A stretch of 64,000 nt of DNA from Halomonas sp. 1513 (GCA_001971685.1 CP019326.1:2976001-3040000); one strand, 5' to 3'. Counted from the first letter of the stretch, positions 25,417-34,659 are shown. Notes: generated by a model not told the origin, from the letters alone. Program-made: numbers and translations.

Positions 25417-26070
25417 ATGAAGCTTCGCAAGCAGACGTTGACACTCGCACTCGCCGTGGCACTCGCTGCCAGTGGTACCGGCATTGCCTTCGCCCAGGGG
25501 ATGATGGGCGACCGAGAAGGCCAAGGACGCTCCATGATGGGAGGCATGATGGGGGGCGACCAGGGCGGCATGAGCCCCGGCATGATGGGGCAAATGATGG
25601 GCGGCAGCCAGAGCGGCATGGGCTCCGGCATGATGGAAGGGATGATGGGCGGCAGCCAGGGCGGCATGGGCCCCGGCATGATGAAGGGCATGATGGGTGG
25701 CGGCATGATGCCCTGCCCGATGATGGGCGGAGCCGCCGGCATGAGCATGATGTCGATGCTCGACGATGAGCAGCGCAGCGAGATGCGCGAGCTGATGCAG
25801 GAGCACCGCCCTGCCCAGTTCGAGCGCATGGGGCAGTTGATGAACCTGCGCGACGACCTGATGGCCGAGATGCACGGCGAGCGCCCCGACCCTGATGAGG
25901 TCCAGGCGCTACACGGCCAGATGGCCGAGCTGCACGGTGAAATGATGGCCGAGATGGTGCGCATGCGAAACGCCATGCATGACCTGATGAGCGACGAGCA
26001 GCGCCAACAGCTCGAGCAGGCCACCCCCGAGGGCGGCGCCGATCCCGACGACCACGACGCCCATCACTGA
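25417..26070 (+). CDS. Met-rich periplasmic Spy/CpxP-like protein
   Basis: Exported protein of 217 residues. A signal peptide (MKLRKQTLTLALAVALAASGTGIAFA) precedes a long Met/Gly-rich stretch (repeats of GMMGGSQ-G and MMGGMM; roughly residues 28-110), then a helical part with DDEQRSEMRELMQEHRPAQFERMGQL and LHGQMAELHGEMMAEM that recalls the Spy/CpxP LTxxQ fold. Met-rich clusters commonly bind Cu(I) or Ag(I) in the periplasm. ATG at 25417 has GGGAG 7 nt upstream; the in-frame ATG at 25411 is too close to it. Placement 80 nt before a copper ATPase supports a copper-handling role. Confidence 0.8.
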   Translation: MKLRKQTLTLALAVALAASGTGIAFAQGMMGDREGQGRSMMGGMMGGDQGGMSPGMMGQMMGGSQSGMGSGMMEGMMGGSQGGMGPGMMKGMMGGGMMPCPMMGGAAGMSMMSMLDDEQRSEMRELMQEHRPAQFERMGQLMNLRDDLMAEMHGERPDPDEVQALHGQMAELHGEMMAEMVRMRNAMHDLMSDEQRQQLEQATPEGGADPDDHDAHH

Positions 26071-26150
26071 ACCGCGTTGATAGCAGCGCCAGGATGTTCC
26101 GGCGGCCACCCGCTGGCCGCCCCTTCGGCCCCGCTCGCAGGAGGCATGCG

Positions 26151-28655
26151 ATGACCGATACGACCGCGAAGACGATTACCCTGACAGTGCCCGGCATGGG
26201 CAGTGACCACTGTGCCGGCATCGTGCGCAAGACGCTCCAGCGCCTCGACGGCGTGGGCGAGATCGATACCAATATCGCCAACCATCGGGTCAGCGTGACC
26301 ATCGACGACGACGGCCCCGATGGAGAGGCACTGAAAGGCGCCGTGGAGGGCGCCGGCTATGACGTGGCCGCCGTCAGCGGCGGGAGCGGCAAGCAGCAGA
26401 TTCGCCTGACGGTGCCCGGCATGGGCTCAGACCACTGTGCTGGCATCGTGCGCAAGACGCTCGAACGCCTGTCGGGCGTCGAGTCGATCGACACCAATAT
26501 CGCCAATCACCGTGTCTCGGTCACCGTTACCGGCGACCTCGATGGCGACACGCTCAAGAACGCCGTGGAAGGGGCAGGCTACGATGTCGCCGCCGTGCAG
26601 ACTGACGAGGCAGAGGACGGCGACAGCGACGCCGAGATCGAGGAAGCCTACCTTTCCCAGGCCCGCAAGCGGCTGATCATCGCCGCGGTGCCCACCACCC
26701 TGATCATGCTGCTGATGATGCCGCACATGTTCTGGCAGCCGATACCCGGCTATCTGGCGATCGTGGCACTGCTGGCCTTCCCGGTGGTGTTTCTCTACGG
26801 CGGCATCGCCACCCACAAGTCGACCTGGCGCTCGCTCAAGAACGGCACCTTCAATATGGACGTGCTGATCTCCATGGGCAGCCTGCCGCCCTACCTGATC
26901 GGCCTGATTGGCTTCGTCTACCCGATGACCTCTTTCATCGAGATGGCCGCCACCATCATGACCTTCCATCTGCTCGGGCGTTACCTGGAAGCCCTGGCCA
27001 AGGGGCGCGCGTCCCAGGCCATTCGCCGCCTGCTGACCCTGGGCGCCAAGACGGCGCGGGTAGAGCGCGACGGCGAGGAGGTCGAGGTGCCGGTGAAGGA
27101 GCTGACCATCGGCGACATCATGATCGTGCGTCCCGGCGACAAGATCCCCACCGACGGCGAAGTAGTCGAGGGCGAGAGCCATATCGACGAGTCGATCGCC
27201 ACCGGCGAGTCGATCCCCGTCTACAAGAGCAACGGCGACAGCGTGATCGGCGCCACGATCAACAAGGAGGGGCGCTTGCGGGTCAAGGCGACCCGCGTTG
27301 GCGGCGATACCTTCCTGTCACAGGTGGTCAAGCTGATCGACCAGGCCCAGGGCTCACGGGTGCCGATCCAGGAGTTTGCCGACCGCATGACCGGCCGTTT
27401 CGTGCCGGTGGTGCTGTTGATCGCCCTGGCCAGCCTGATCGTCTGGCTGCTGCTGCCCGACCTCCTGCGCCCCGTTCTCGACTGGGGCGCGACCTTCCTG
27501 CCGTGGGTGAACCCCGAAGCCGCCACGCCGATACTTGCCATCCTCGCCGCCATTGCGGTGCTGGTCATCGCCTGCCCCTGCGCCCTGGGCCTGGCCACGC
27601 CCACCGCGCTGATGGTGGGCTCGGGCATCGGCGCCGAGCGCGGCATCCTGATCCGCTCCGGCGAAGCGATCCAGACCTTCAAGGACGTCAAGGTGATGGT
27701 CCTCGACAAGACCGGCACCATCACCCGCGGCGAGCCCGAGCTCACCGAGGCGGTCACCGCCGAGGGCGTCGACGAGACACGCCTGCTGACCCTGGCGGCG
27801 AGCGTGGAGAACGCCTCGGAGCACCCCATCGCCCGGGCCATCGTGGATGGGGCAAAGCAGCGCGACGTGAAACCCGACGAGGTCAGCGAGTTCCGTTCCA
27901 CCGGGGCACGCGGCGTCTCGGGTAAGGTCGGCGAGGAGAGCGTGCTGATCGGTAATCGTCGACTGCTGGAAGAGGAAGGCGTGCAGGGCCTCGAGGCACT
28001 GGATGACGCCATGAGCGAGCTCGAGGGCAAGGGCCGCACCGTGGTGATCGTCGCCGCCGACGGCCAGGCGCTGGGTCTGGTAGCCGTGGCCGACACCCTC
28101 AAGGACGAATCGATCGAGGCCATCCGCGGCATGCATGAGCTGGGGCTGCATGTGGTGATGATCACCGGCGACAACGAACGCGCCGCCCGCGCCGTGGCCG
28201 ACGAGGTCGGCATCGACGAGGTTCAGGCCGGGGTGCTGCCGGAAGGCAAGGTCGACGCCATCCGCAAGCTGCAGGAAACCCACGGTAACCACGTGGCGAT
28301 GGTCGGCGACGGCATCAACGACGCCCCGGCCCTCACCCAAGCCAACGTCGGTATCGCCATCGGTGCCGGCGCCGACGTGGCCATCGAAGCCGCCGACGTG
28401 ACCCTGGTGCGCGGCGAACTGACCGCCGTGGTGGACGCCATGCACCTGTCCCGCGCCACCTACGGCAAGATCGTCCAGAACCTGATCTGGGCCAGCGCCT
28501 ATAACGTGGCGGCGATCCCCATTGCTGCCATCGGCCTGCTACACCCGATGATCGGCGTGATCGCCATGACCGCAAGCTCGCTCTCAGTGATCGGCAACTC
28601 GCTGCTGCTCAAGCGGCGCTTCACCCGCGAAACCCCGCAAGGAGAGGCCCAATGA
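26151..28655 (+). CDS. copA: Copper-type P1B ATPase with two SxxC metal-binding domains
   Basis: Membrane ATPase of 834 residues exporting Cu(I) or Ag(I) from the cytoplasm. Two tandem HMA-type domains (about 9-75 and 83-150) are nearly identical to each other around VPGMGSDHCAGIVRKTL; in both, the first Cys of the usual CxxC is Ser (S18/C21, S93/C96). Core motifs are intact: actuator TGES, membrane CPC in VIACPCALGLATP, phosphorylation DKTGTIT, nucleotide-site SEHPIA, GDGINDAPAL, and late-helix YN and MTASS residues of the P1B-1 copper group. ATG at 26151 follows GGAGG. The next small membrane gene overlaps the stop. The domain change suggests altered regulatory metal binding. Confidence 0.93.
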   Translation: MTDTTAKTITLTVPGMGSDHCAGIVRKTLQRLDGVGEIDTNIANHRVSVTIDDDGPDGEALKGAVEGAGYDVAAVSGGSGKQQIRLTVPGMGSDHCAGIVRKTLERLSGVESIDTNIANHRVSVTVTGDLDGDTLKNAVEGAGYDVAAVQTDEAEDGDSDAEIEEAYLSQARKRLIIAAVPTTLIMLLMMPHMFWQPIPGYLAIVALLAFPVVFLYGGIATHKSTWRSLKNGTFNMDVLISMGSLPPYLIGLIGFVYPMTSFIEMAATIMTFHLLGRYLEALAKGRASQAIRRLLTLGAKTARVERDGEEVEVPVKELTIGDIMIVRPGDKIPTDGEVVEGESHIDESIATGESIPVYKSNGDSVIGATINKEGRLRVKATRVGGDTFLSQVVKLIDQAQGSRVPIQEFADRMTGRFVPVVLLIALASLIVWLLLPDLLRPVLDWGATFLPWVNPEAATPILAILAAIAVLVIACPCALGLATPTALMVGSGIGAERGILIRSGEAIQTFKDVKVMVLDKTGTITRGEPELTEAVTAEGVDETRLLTLAASVENASEHPIARAIVDGAKQRDVKPDEVSEFRSTGARGVSGKVGEESVLIGNRRLLEEEGVQGLEALDDAMSELEGKGRTVVIVAADGQALGLVAVADTLKDESIEAIRGMHELGLHVVMITGDNERAARAVADEVGIDEVQAGVLPEGKVDAIRKLQETHGNHVAMVGDGINDAPALTQANVGIAIGAGADVAIEAADVTLVRGELTAVVDAMHLSRATYGKIVQNLIWASAYNVAAIPIAAIGLLHPMIGVIAMTASSLSVIGNSLLLKRRFTRETPQGEAQ

Positions 28656-28819
28656 ACCACCTTCACCACTGGATGATGACCATCTGCCTGGTGCTGATGG
28701 GAGCGGTCATGCTGCTGCTGATGTGGCGCGCCAAATCGCTGGGTGGCGGCGCCTGGCTGTTACTGCCCATGGCTATGTGCCTTGGCGCCCACTGGCTGCT
28801 GCACCGTCATTGGCGATAG
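28652..28819 (+). CDS. Small His/Met-rich membrane protein after copA
   Basis: Protein of 55 residues that starts inside the copA stop codon (ATGA overlap) with GGAGAGG upstream. The N-terminus MNHLHHWMM is rich in His and Met. Two hydrophobic segments follow (ICLVLMGAVMLLLMW and AWLLLPMAMCLGAHWLL), and the end is HRHWR. The overlap and strong ribosome site make it a real gene coupled to copA. His and Met residues at the membrane surface fit metal handling, but the family is not recognised. Confidence 0.8.
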   Translation: MNHLHHWMMTICLVLMGAVMLLLMWRAKSLGGGAWLLLPMAMCLGAHWLLHRHWR

Positions 28820-28924
28820 GCAACAGGGCACTGGCCATCGATGACTGGACAAGCTCGGCGACTACATCGAGGATAGGGCCCCGTTGTGCCGTCGTTTCCT
28901 CCTGCCATCAGCCGAGAGTTTGCC

Positions 28925-30298
28925 ATGCCGCCTACCATCGAGACGCCCCACCAGGTTCCCTTTCGTGAGGCCGTGATGGTCTGGCTACGCATTGCCATGC
29001 TGAGCTTCGGCGGTCCCGCCGGCCAGATCGCGGTGATGCATCGTATCCTGGTCGAGGAGAAGCAGTGGATCGGCGAGCGGCGTTTTCTGCATGCCCTCAA
29101 CTACTGCATGATGCTGCCGGGGCCGGAGGCCCAGCAGTTGGCCATCTATATCGGCTGGCTGATGCACCGTACCAAGGGCGGCCTGGTCGCCGGCTGCCTG
29201 TTCGTACTGCCCGGCTTCATCGCCATCCTCGCGCTGAGCTATCTGTATGCGGCGCTGGGCAACGTGGGGCTGGTGGAGGGGCTGTTCTTCGGCCTCAAGG
29301 CCGCGGTACTGGCGGTGGTGCTCAATGCGGTGGTGCGGATCGGCAAGCGGGCACTCAAGAATCGGATCATGCTGGGCCTGGCGGCGGCAGCCTTCGTGGC
29401 CATCTTCTTTTTCGAGGTGGCGTTTCCGCTGATCATCCTGAGTGCGGCGCTGCTGGGCTATTGGGGCGGCAAGCGCGGCATGACGGCCTTTCAGGTGGGC
29501 GGCGGCCATGGCAATGGCAACGACCAGGGGCTCAGCGACCGCGACTCGCTGCTCGGCGAGGGGCTGCCGGCCCACGCGCGGCCCAACCGCGGCTGGTCGC
29601 TGCGCGTCTCGGCCATCTTCCTGCTGCTGTGGCTGACGCCGGTAGCGCTGCTGTTGCTGATACTGGGCAGCGAGAACGTCTTCAGCCAGATCGCCACCTT
29701 CTTCAGCAAGATGGCGGTGGTGACCTTTGGCGGCGCCTATGCGGTTCTCGGCTACGTCACCCAGGAAGCGGTTCAGAACTACGCCTGGCTGGCGCCCGGA
29801 GAGATGCTCGACGGCCTGGGCATGGCCGAGACCACCCCGGGACCGCTGATCCAAGTGGTGCAGTTCGTCGGTTTCATGGCAGCCTACCGTGAGGCCATTG
29901 GGCTCGACCCCATGCTGGCGGCGACCCTGGCGGCGGTGCTTACCACCTGGGTGACCTTCGTGCCCTGCTTCCTGTGGATCTTCCTCGGCGCGCCCTACGT
30001 GGAGCGCCTGCGCGACAACCGCGCACTCAGTGCCGCGCTGTCTGCCATCACCGCGGCGGTGGTCGGCGTGATCCTCAACCTGGCGATCTGGTTCGGGCTC
30101 CACGTGATCTTTGCCGAGGTCGAGGAGTGGCGCGCCCTGGGAGCTCGCCTGCTGATCCCGAACCCGGCATCACTCGAGCCGCTTGCCCTGCTGCTCTCCG
30201 CCGCGGCCATGCTCGCTATCTTTCGTTTCAAGGTCGGCATGCTCACGGTATTGGGCAGCTGTGCGCTACTCGGGATGCTGTTTTCCTTGGCGTTCTAG
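28925..30298 (+). CDS. chrA: Chromate transporter ChrA family (fused two-domain form)
   Basis: Membrane protein of 457 residues made of two homologous ChrA halves. The first half carries LRIAMLSFGGPAGQIAVMH and YCMMLPGPEAQQLAIYIGW; the second carries FFSKMAVVTFGGAYAVLGYVTQEAV and GLGMAETTPGPLIQVVQFVGFMAAY. The FGG...GP...ETTPGP pattern is the family fingerprint. It is thought to expel chromate (or, in some hosts, other oxyanions). ATG at 28925 has GAGAG upstream. It lies 105 nt after the copper operon and ends in a large hairpin at 30340-30383. Confidence 0.93.
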   Translation: MPPTIETPHQVPFREAVMVWLRIAMLSFGGPAGQIAVMHRILVEEKQWIGERRFLHALNYCMMLPGPEAQQLAIYIGWLMHRTKGGLVAGCLFVLPGFIAILALSYLYAALGNVGLVEGLFFGLKAAVLAVVLNAVVRIGKRALKNRIMLGLAAAAFVAIFFFEVAFPLIILSAALLGYWGGKRGMTAFQVGGGHGNGNDQGLSDRDSLLGEGLPAHARPNRGWSLRVSAIFLLLWLTPVALLLLILGSENVFSQIATFFSKMAVVTFGGAYAVLGYVTQEAVQNYAWLAPGEMLDGLGMAETTPGPLIQVVQFVGFMAAYREAIGLDPMLAATLAAVLTTWVTFVPCFLWIFLGAPYVERLRDNRALSAALSAITAAVVGVILNLAIWFGLHVIFAEVEEWRALGARLLIPNPASLEPLALLLSAAAMLAIFRFKVGMLTVLGSCALLGMLFSLAF

Positions 30299-30339
30299 CA
30301 TAGAGCGTTTCAGCGCTGCGCTTTCAGCACTCGATCAGC

Positions 30340-30383
30340 AGTATTGGCCCCTCACTCCAGTGGAGTGGGGGAAGTCCAATATT
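30340..30383 (+). terminator. Large stem-loop after chrA
   Basis: Nested hairpin: inner 9-bp stem CCCTCACTC / GAGTGGGGG with loop CAGTG (30349-30371), and outer arms AGTATTGG / CCAATATT. It has no T-run, so it is a stem-loop in the 3' region of chrA, possibly a terminator or mRNA stabiliser. Confidence 0.5.
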
Positions 30384-30542
30384 GCTCTGGTGTTTGCCAG
30401 CGCACAGTCGGAGTGGCGAATCTCGCTTACTATCAATGTGAGTGAGGCGAGGGAAGTGCCTAGACAGGATGTCGCACTGTGCGCCGCAGAGGATGGGGCG
30501 CCAACGATTTATGCAACACATTGACAGGAAATAGAAATTACC

Positions 30543-30662
30543 ATGGAACTAAAGAATGCCAGCGTCTCCATTACCATCATTCTTGCGTTCCTCGGATTGA
30601 TGCTGTTTTCCGAATATTCAGCGCCAGGCACCTTGGATAGCACATCGATCATGAGCCACTAG
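30543..30662 (+). CDS. Tiny predicted membrane protein, 39 residues
   Basis: Short gene starting MELKNASVSITIILAFLGLM and ending IMSH before a TAG. One hydrophobic segment (about residues 8-22) is followed by a polar tail. An AGGAAA sequence lies upstream of the ATG. The base composition here is lower in GC than the neighbours. No family is recognised; the reading frame is supported only by its ribosome site and membrane character. Confidence 0.45.
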   Translation: MELKNASVSITIILAFLGLMLFSEYSAPGTLDSTSIMSH

Positions 30663-30724
30663 CAGCCAGCTTTGCTATTAGCGGCTCCTATACCGAAGAG
30701 TAAGACGAATCACATGGAGGTTTT

Positions 30725-30799
30725 ATGAACAATATCGTATGGATCATCGGCGCGGTGGTAATCGTACTCGTGGTATTGTCGTTTCTGGGTTTACGCTAG
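30725..30799 (+). CDS. Very small single-span membrane protein, 24 residues
   Basis: Begins MNNIVWIIGAVVIVLVVL and ends FLGLR, one transmembrane segment with almost no tails. A strong GGAGG is 6 nt before the ATG. Proteins of this type with a conserved WIIGAVVIVL core and FLGLR end recur in several proteobacteria, as I recall, but have no assigned role. Because the gene is so short, the ribosome site is the main evidence. It sits between the chrA and CocE/NonD genes. Confidence 0.6.
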   Translation: MNNIVWIIGAVVIVLVVLSFLGLR

Positions 30800-30907
30800 C
30801 CCTGCAAAACGCTAATCGAGTCCACCTATAACCACTGAATTACCGGGCGATCTCTCGACCACCCGGTGTCAGCTGGTGATGATCGCCAGTTTGGCGAGCA
30901 GTTGAAC

Positions 30908-32950
30908 TCAAACCAGGTCGCGCGGAATCTCCTCGTCCCAACTCTTGGAAAACACCCGACTATCTCCCTCGTAGGCATCCATCGTAGCGCGCAGGCGAAA
31001 GTTCTCGGCGTTGGAGGTCATCAAGGTGCGGGTCACGCTGCGTACCATCCAGTCCCCGCGCCGGAAACTGCGCTCCCACTCGGTCCAGCCGCTCAGGCTG
31101 TCATAGTTGCCATAGGCATAGGTGTAGCGCTCCACGACGCGCGACGAGAGTTCCAGATCGATGTCGTCGATCCGGAAGCTGCCCTGGTCATTGATGACCT
31201 CGAGTGTGGTTTTGTCACTGGCAAGGTCGCGTATCACCCGCCAGGCTTCCTGGCTCGGCTGTATCAGGGTCACCGCCAGCGGTGGCGCGGCTTCCGGCGG
31301 ATCGAACGCGGGCAGCGCGTCGTCTTCCTGGGGCTGAGGTTCACGACACGGCAAGATGAGCCGGCTGCCGGCAGGATGAACGGTGAGCTTGACGGGCACC
31401 GGCGACGGCCAGGCCAGCGGCCAATAGCTGGTCGAGAGCGAGAGTCGTATGGCGTTACCCACGGGAAACTTCTGCGCAATATGCTTGAGCGCCACACGCA
31501 CCCGATAACGCTTGCCGGGCTCCAGCTGCTCGGGAAATTCGTCACTCTCGCGATGGGTCAGGTTGAGCAGACCATAGGAGATCCGCGTGGCCTTGTCGTC
31601 ATCCGCGATATCACTGAGCCTGACCGCCACCATCGCTACCGGCTGATCGGCTTCGATGTCGAGCTCGACGACGGGCTGCCCACAGATCTCGATGTCTTGT
31701 TCGAGTCGCGCCGTCTGGAAGATCAGCGAGCCACCGTCCTCGTCACGCTGATCGTGTGGCAGGTCGGGGGGAGCATTGTAGGAACACCACTTCCCCGCAT
31801 ACAGGCCAACCGACAGTGGTGAGCGCACCGAGAGGGGCAAATCGTCGTCCACCTTGCAGCCATCGGTGCCCCCCGTGCTAGGCAGCAGGTCGTGACCGCT
31901 GGTGAGGAAGAAAGACCTCGCCTCGATACGCGGCGATGGCCAACTCGGTTCGGCAACCCAGCGGCCCGGCCGCTCGTCATAGCGGGCCGAGGGTGGCACC
32001 GAATCCTGCATCCACACCCGCAGCATCGGCTCGTCCATGATGCCCGTATCCTTGCCCTTCAGCCAATGGTCCCACCAGCGTAGCGATTCCTGCAGGAAGC
32101 CGATGGCCGGGCCTGGCACGCCAAGGTGCGGATACTTGTGTGACCAGGGGCCCACCAGGCCCTTGCGTGGCACATCGAGCCCCGCCAGCAACCGGAACAC
32201 GGCATTGCAGTAACCATCCGCCCAGCCGCTGACGGCATAGACGGGGCAGCGAATGCGCGAGAAATCCTCGCACACCGAGCCATGCTTCCAGTAGTCATCG
32301 CGGCGCTGATGGCGTAGCCAGGTTGCCAGCCACAGCCCGCTGTGCTCCAGGCGTTCCAGCCACATGTCCCGCCAGCGATCGCCGACCAGCTGCGGATCAG
32401 GTGGACAGGTATTGCCATCGAACATGGTAGAGGCCCAAGACAGGTTGTCACCCAGCAGGCAGCCCCCCATGTGGTGGACATCATCGGCGTAGCGATCGTC
32501 GGTGGAGCACAGCGTAATGATGGCCTTCAGCTCGGGCGGCTGCAGTGCCGCGATCTGCAGGCCGTTGAAGCCGCCCCAGGAGATGCCGATCATGCCTACA
32601 TCACCGGTACACCACGCTTGCTGGCCCAGCCAGCGCAGTATTTCCACGCCGTCGTCCAGCTCCTGCTGCAGGTATTCGTCGGTCAGCACACCGTCCGATT
32701 CGCCGCTGCCACGGATATCGACCCGCACCCCGGCATAGCCATGGCCGGCCCAATAGGCGTGAGTCTGGACGTCACGCATCGCCGTCAGGTCGCGCTTGCG
32801 ATACGGCAGGTACTCGAGGATGGCCGGTACCGGATCGCTCTCGGCATCCACCGGGCGCCAGATACGTATGCCCAGCCGACAGCCATCGGCTAGCGTGATC
32901 CAGTCTTCCTCTTCCTGCACCTGGCGGGGAAAATCGCTGACGATATGCAT
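30908..32950 (-). CDS. CocE/NonD family alpha/beta hydrolase (X-Pro dipeptidyl-peptidase S15-like)
   Basis: Serine hydrolase of 680 residues. The alpha/beta-hydrolase core has VRVDIRGSGESDG and the nucleophile elbow MIGISWGGFNG. A cap with KGLVGPWSHKYPHLG (catalytic His region) and the C-terminal jelly-roll domain typical of CocE (PEPTIDASE S15 C-terminal) follow. Members cleave esters or amides such as cocaine, alpha-amino acid esters or X-Pro peptides. ATG at 32950 follows GGGAG. It is 59 nt downstream of the ATP-grasp gene on the same strand and likely cotranscribed. Its place beside cyanophycin genes suggests hydrolysis of an amino-acid-derived compound, which is an inference. Confidence 0.87.
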   Translation of the reverse strand: MHIVSDFPRQVQEEEDWITLADGCRLGIRIWRPVDAESDPVPAILEYLPYRKRDLTAMRDVQTHAYWAGHGYAGVRVDIRGSGESDGVLTDEYLQQELDDGVEILRWLGQQAWCTGDVGMIGISWGGFNGLQIAALQPPELKAIITLCSTDDRYADDVHHMGGCLLGDNLSWASTMFDGNTCPPDPQLVGDRWRDMWLERLEHSGLWLATWLRHQRRDDYWKHGSVCEDFSRIRCPVYAVSGWADGYCNAVFRLLAGLDVPRKGLVGPWSHKYPHLGVPGPAIGFLQESLRWWDHWLKGKDTGIMDEPMLRVWMQDSVPPSARYDERPGRWVAEPSWPSPRIEARSFFLTSGHDLLPSTGGTDGCKVDDDLPLSVRSPLSVGLYAGKWCSYNAPPDLPHDQRDEDGGSLIFQTARLEQDIEICGQPVVELDIEADQPVAMVAVRLSDIADDDKATRISYGLLNLTHRESDEFPEQLEPGKRYRVRVALKHIAQKFPVGNAIRLSLSTSYWPLAWPSPVPVKLTVHPAGSRLILPCREPQPQEDDALPAFDPPEAAPPLAVTLIQPSQEAWRVIRDLASDKTTLEVINDQGSFRIDDIDLELSSRVVERYTYAYGNYDSLSGWTEWERSFRRGDWMVRSVTRTLMTSNAENFRLRATMDAYEGDSRVFSKSWDEEIPRDLV

Positions 32951-33009
32951 GACGCTGCTCCCTTGACGTATCTGGTGTTGTTGCGATTCATCCCGGCGAC
33001 GAGAGCATG

Positions 33010-34311
33010 TCAACCGACGATGTCCTCAAACGCAAAATGTAGCTGCTCGGCAAGCCGCGCATAGCGCTCTTCCAGCGCCACATCGTCATCTGCGCCCATC
33101 CACACGTAGGCCAGGGCATAACTGTAGCTGTCTTGCTCAGGCAGGGATGACAAACGCATACCGACCTCGACCTGTAGCGTGATCATAGTACCAGGGAACG
33201 CTTGCTGAAGTGCCTCTATCTCCGCATCACTGGGCACTTGGCTGACAGTGGCGTCGACGAAGAACACGCGATAGAAGAACTTCGCCGCGACCTTGAATGC
33301 CCCCTGTCGGTAAGGCATATCCGGCAACTGACCCAGGGCCAGATCCACCGTGACCTGCTGATGGCTGACCCCATCAACCTTTTCGAACAGATCGCAATGC
33401 GACTGTGCAACACGGGTATTGATTTCCAGCAGCCAGATGCGATCCTGCACTTCATCCCAGAAATATTCGATATTGAACGCAGCGTCATTGTAGCCTATAT
33501 GCCCCATTATCTGACGAGTCAGCTCTTGCATCTTCGCCTGAATCGATGAGGGAAGCAGTGACGGGTATCGATAATAAAAGAAACTCAGTACCTGTGGATA
33601 GCGTATCGAGTCGACAATGCCATAGGGCACAACCTCTCCCTGAAAAACATAGCCCTCTACCGTACATTGCCAACCACCAATTATCTCTTCAGCCATGCAG
33701 TTCCCACCATCCACCGCGCGCACATCGTCAGGCAATTTTGCGTGATCCAGCACGTAATTGAATGGTTCCGAAATCGTGCCGATACCTTCACATAGACGCT
33801 CAACCGCATGGGCGAAGTCCTCTGGGCTTTCGATGCGAAACCCCAGCCTCGACCCCGATGATTTGATGGGCTTGACGAAGAACGGAAAGTACAGCCCCGC
33901 TTCCCCTATATGCTGCAGAGCCTGGCTATCGAAGGGATCAAAGGCGGTAAAGCGAGGGATGTAGTCGGCAATCACCTCGCGCTGAACGAGCCGGCTCCAA
34001 TACTTATGTTCGCATTTCAATAGGCTCTCGAGGCTCGTAGAGCGCGTACCAAGCCGCTCGCAGAGCAACGGCAGCATGGTCGAGACGGGAAAATCCATGT
34101 AGCCAACGATAGCATCTATCGGCTCACCAAACGCCTTCAGCTGGCTTTCGGCCCGGGACAGCATATCTTCGATAGGGAAGATTTCCGTATCATTGACCTC
34201 GGCAGGCTCGATCACGCCATGAAAACGATAATTCTCAGCTCCACGTAGGTGCGCGAGACGCTCGCGATTGTGTTCATCCAATCCGACGACAAAAATATTC
34301 CGATCGCTCAT
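33010..34311 (-). CDS. ATP-grasp ligase next to cyanophycin genes
   Basis: ATP-grasp superfamily enzyme of 433 residues. An N-terminal Rossmann-like segment (RNIFVVGLDEHNRERLAHL) precedes the ATP-grasp fold, with FFVKPIKSSGSRLGFRI (ATP-binding Lys), MAEEIIGGWQCTVEGYV and the metal-ligand motif IWLLEINTRVAQSH. A C-terminal lid region ends with EQLHFAFEDIVG. Such ligases join a carboxylate to an amine or thiol through an acyl phosphate. ATG at 34311 has GGAG 6 nt upstream; an open frame to 34341 lacks support. It shares a divergent promoter region with cphB. The substrate is unknown; an amino acid ligase is a reasonable guess from the locus. Confidence 0.85.
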   Translation of the reverse strand: MSDRNIFVVGLDEHNRERLAHLRGAENYRFHGVIEPAEVNDTEIFPIEDMLSRAESQLKAFGEPIDAIVGYMDFPVSTMLPLLCERLGTRSTSLESLLKCEHKYWSRLVQREVIADYIPRFTAFDPFDSQALQHIGEAGLYFPFFVKPIKSSGSRLGFRIESPEDFAHAVERLCEGIGTISEPFNYVLDHAKLPDDVRAVDGGNCMAEEIIGGWQCTVEGYVFQGEVVPYGIVDSIRYPQVLSFFYYRYPSLLPSSIQAKMQELTRQIMGHIGYNDAAFNIEYFWDEVQDRIWLLEINTRVAQSHCDLFEKVDGVSHQQVTVDLALGQLPDMPYRQGAFKVAAKFFYRVFFVDATVSQVPSDAEIEALQQAFPGTMITLQVEVGMRLSSLPEQDSYSYALAYVWMGADDDVALEERYARLAEQLHFAFEDIVG

Positions 34312-34659
34312 GCCCGACTCCTTGACAAGCTCGGCTTCCACTGCACTTACCGCTCAAGCACAGCGGTTAGCCGGTAGGAAATAGCATTGCCTGCGCCGAC
34401 GCTCGGCCAGCCCCAGGCAAGGCCCATGATCGAAGCATAGCGGCTTATCATTACTGCGCAGGGTAAAAACACCAGAGATCAGAAATCTAATATAGCAGAT
34501 GAGGGATTCAGTCATACCAATGGCACATTATTAAACTGGCCAGGGTGGTGTTCAGCTGTTATAAGTAAAGAGATGAGTTAATACATTAAATAATACGACA
34601 TTACCGATATCGGTAATTCTCAGTGTTCCTCAAAAGCGTCGCTGGGCGGCGAATGGGAT
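34312..34659. other. AT-rich divergent promoter region between the ATP-grasp and cphB genes
   Basis: No gene seen. The region is AT-rich compared with its surroundings, as expected for promoters in both directions. It contains the 18-bp palindrome described separately. Confidence 0.6.
34600..34617. promoter_or_regulatory. Perfect 18-bp palindrome, probable operator
   Basis: ATTACCGATATCGGTAAT, a perfect palindrome 42 nt upstream of the cphB start in an AT-rich divergent region. Its position fits an operator for a dimeric regulator controlling one or both sides of the cyanophycin locus. No regulator gene is adjacent. Confidence 0.65.

Noticed and set aside
25133..26302. 389-codon minus-strand frame across the Met-rich gene
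   Set aside because: Translation is Arg/Ser/Pro/Cys-rich and lies opposite the Met-rich and copA genes; not a plausible protein.
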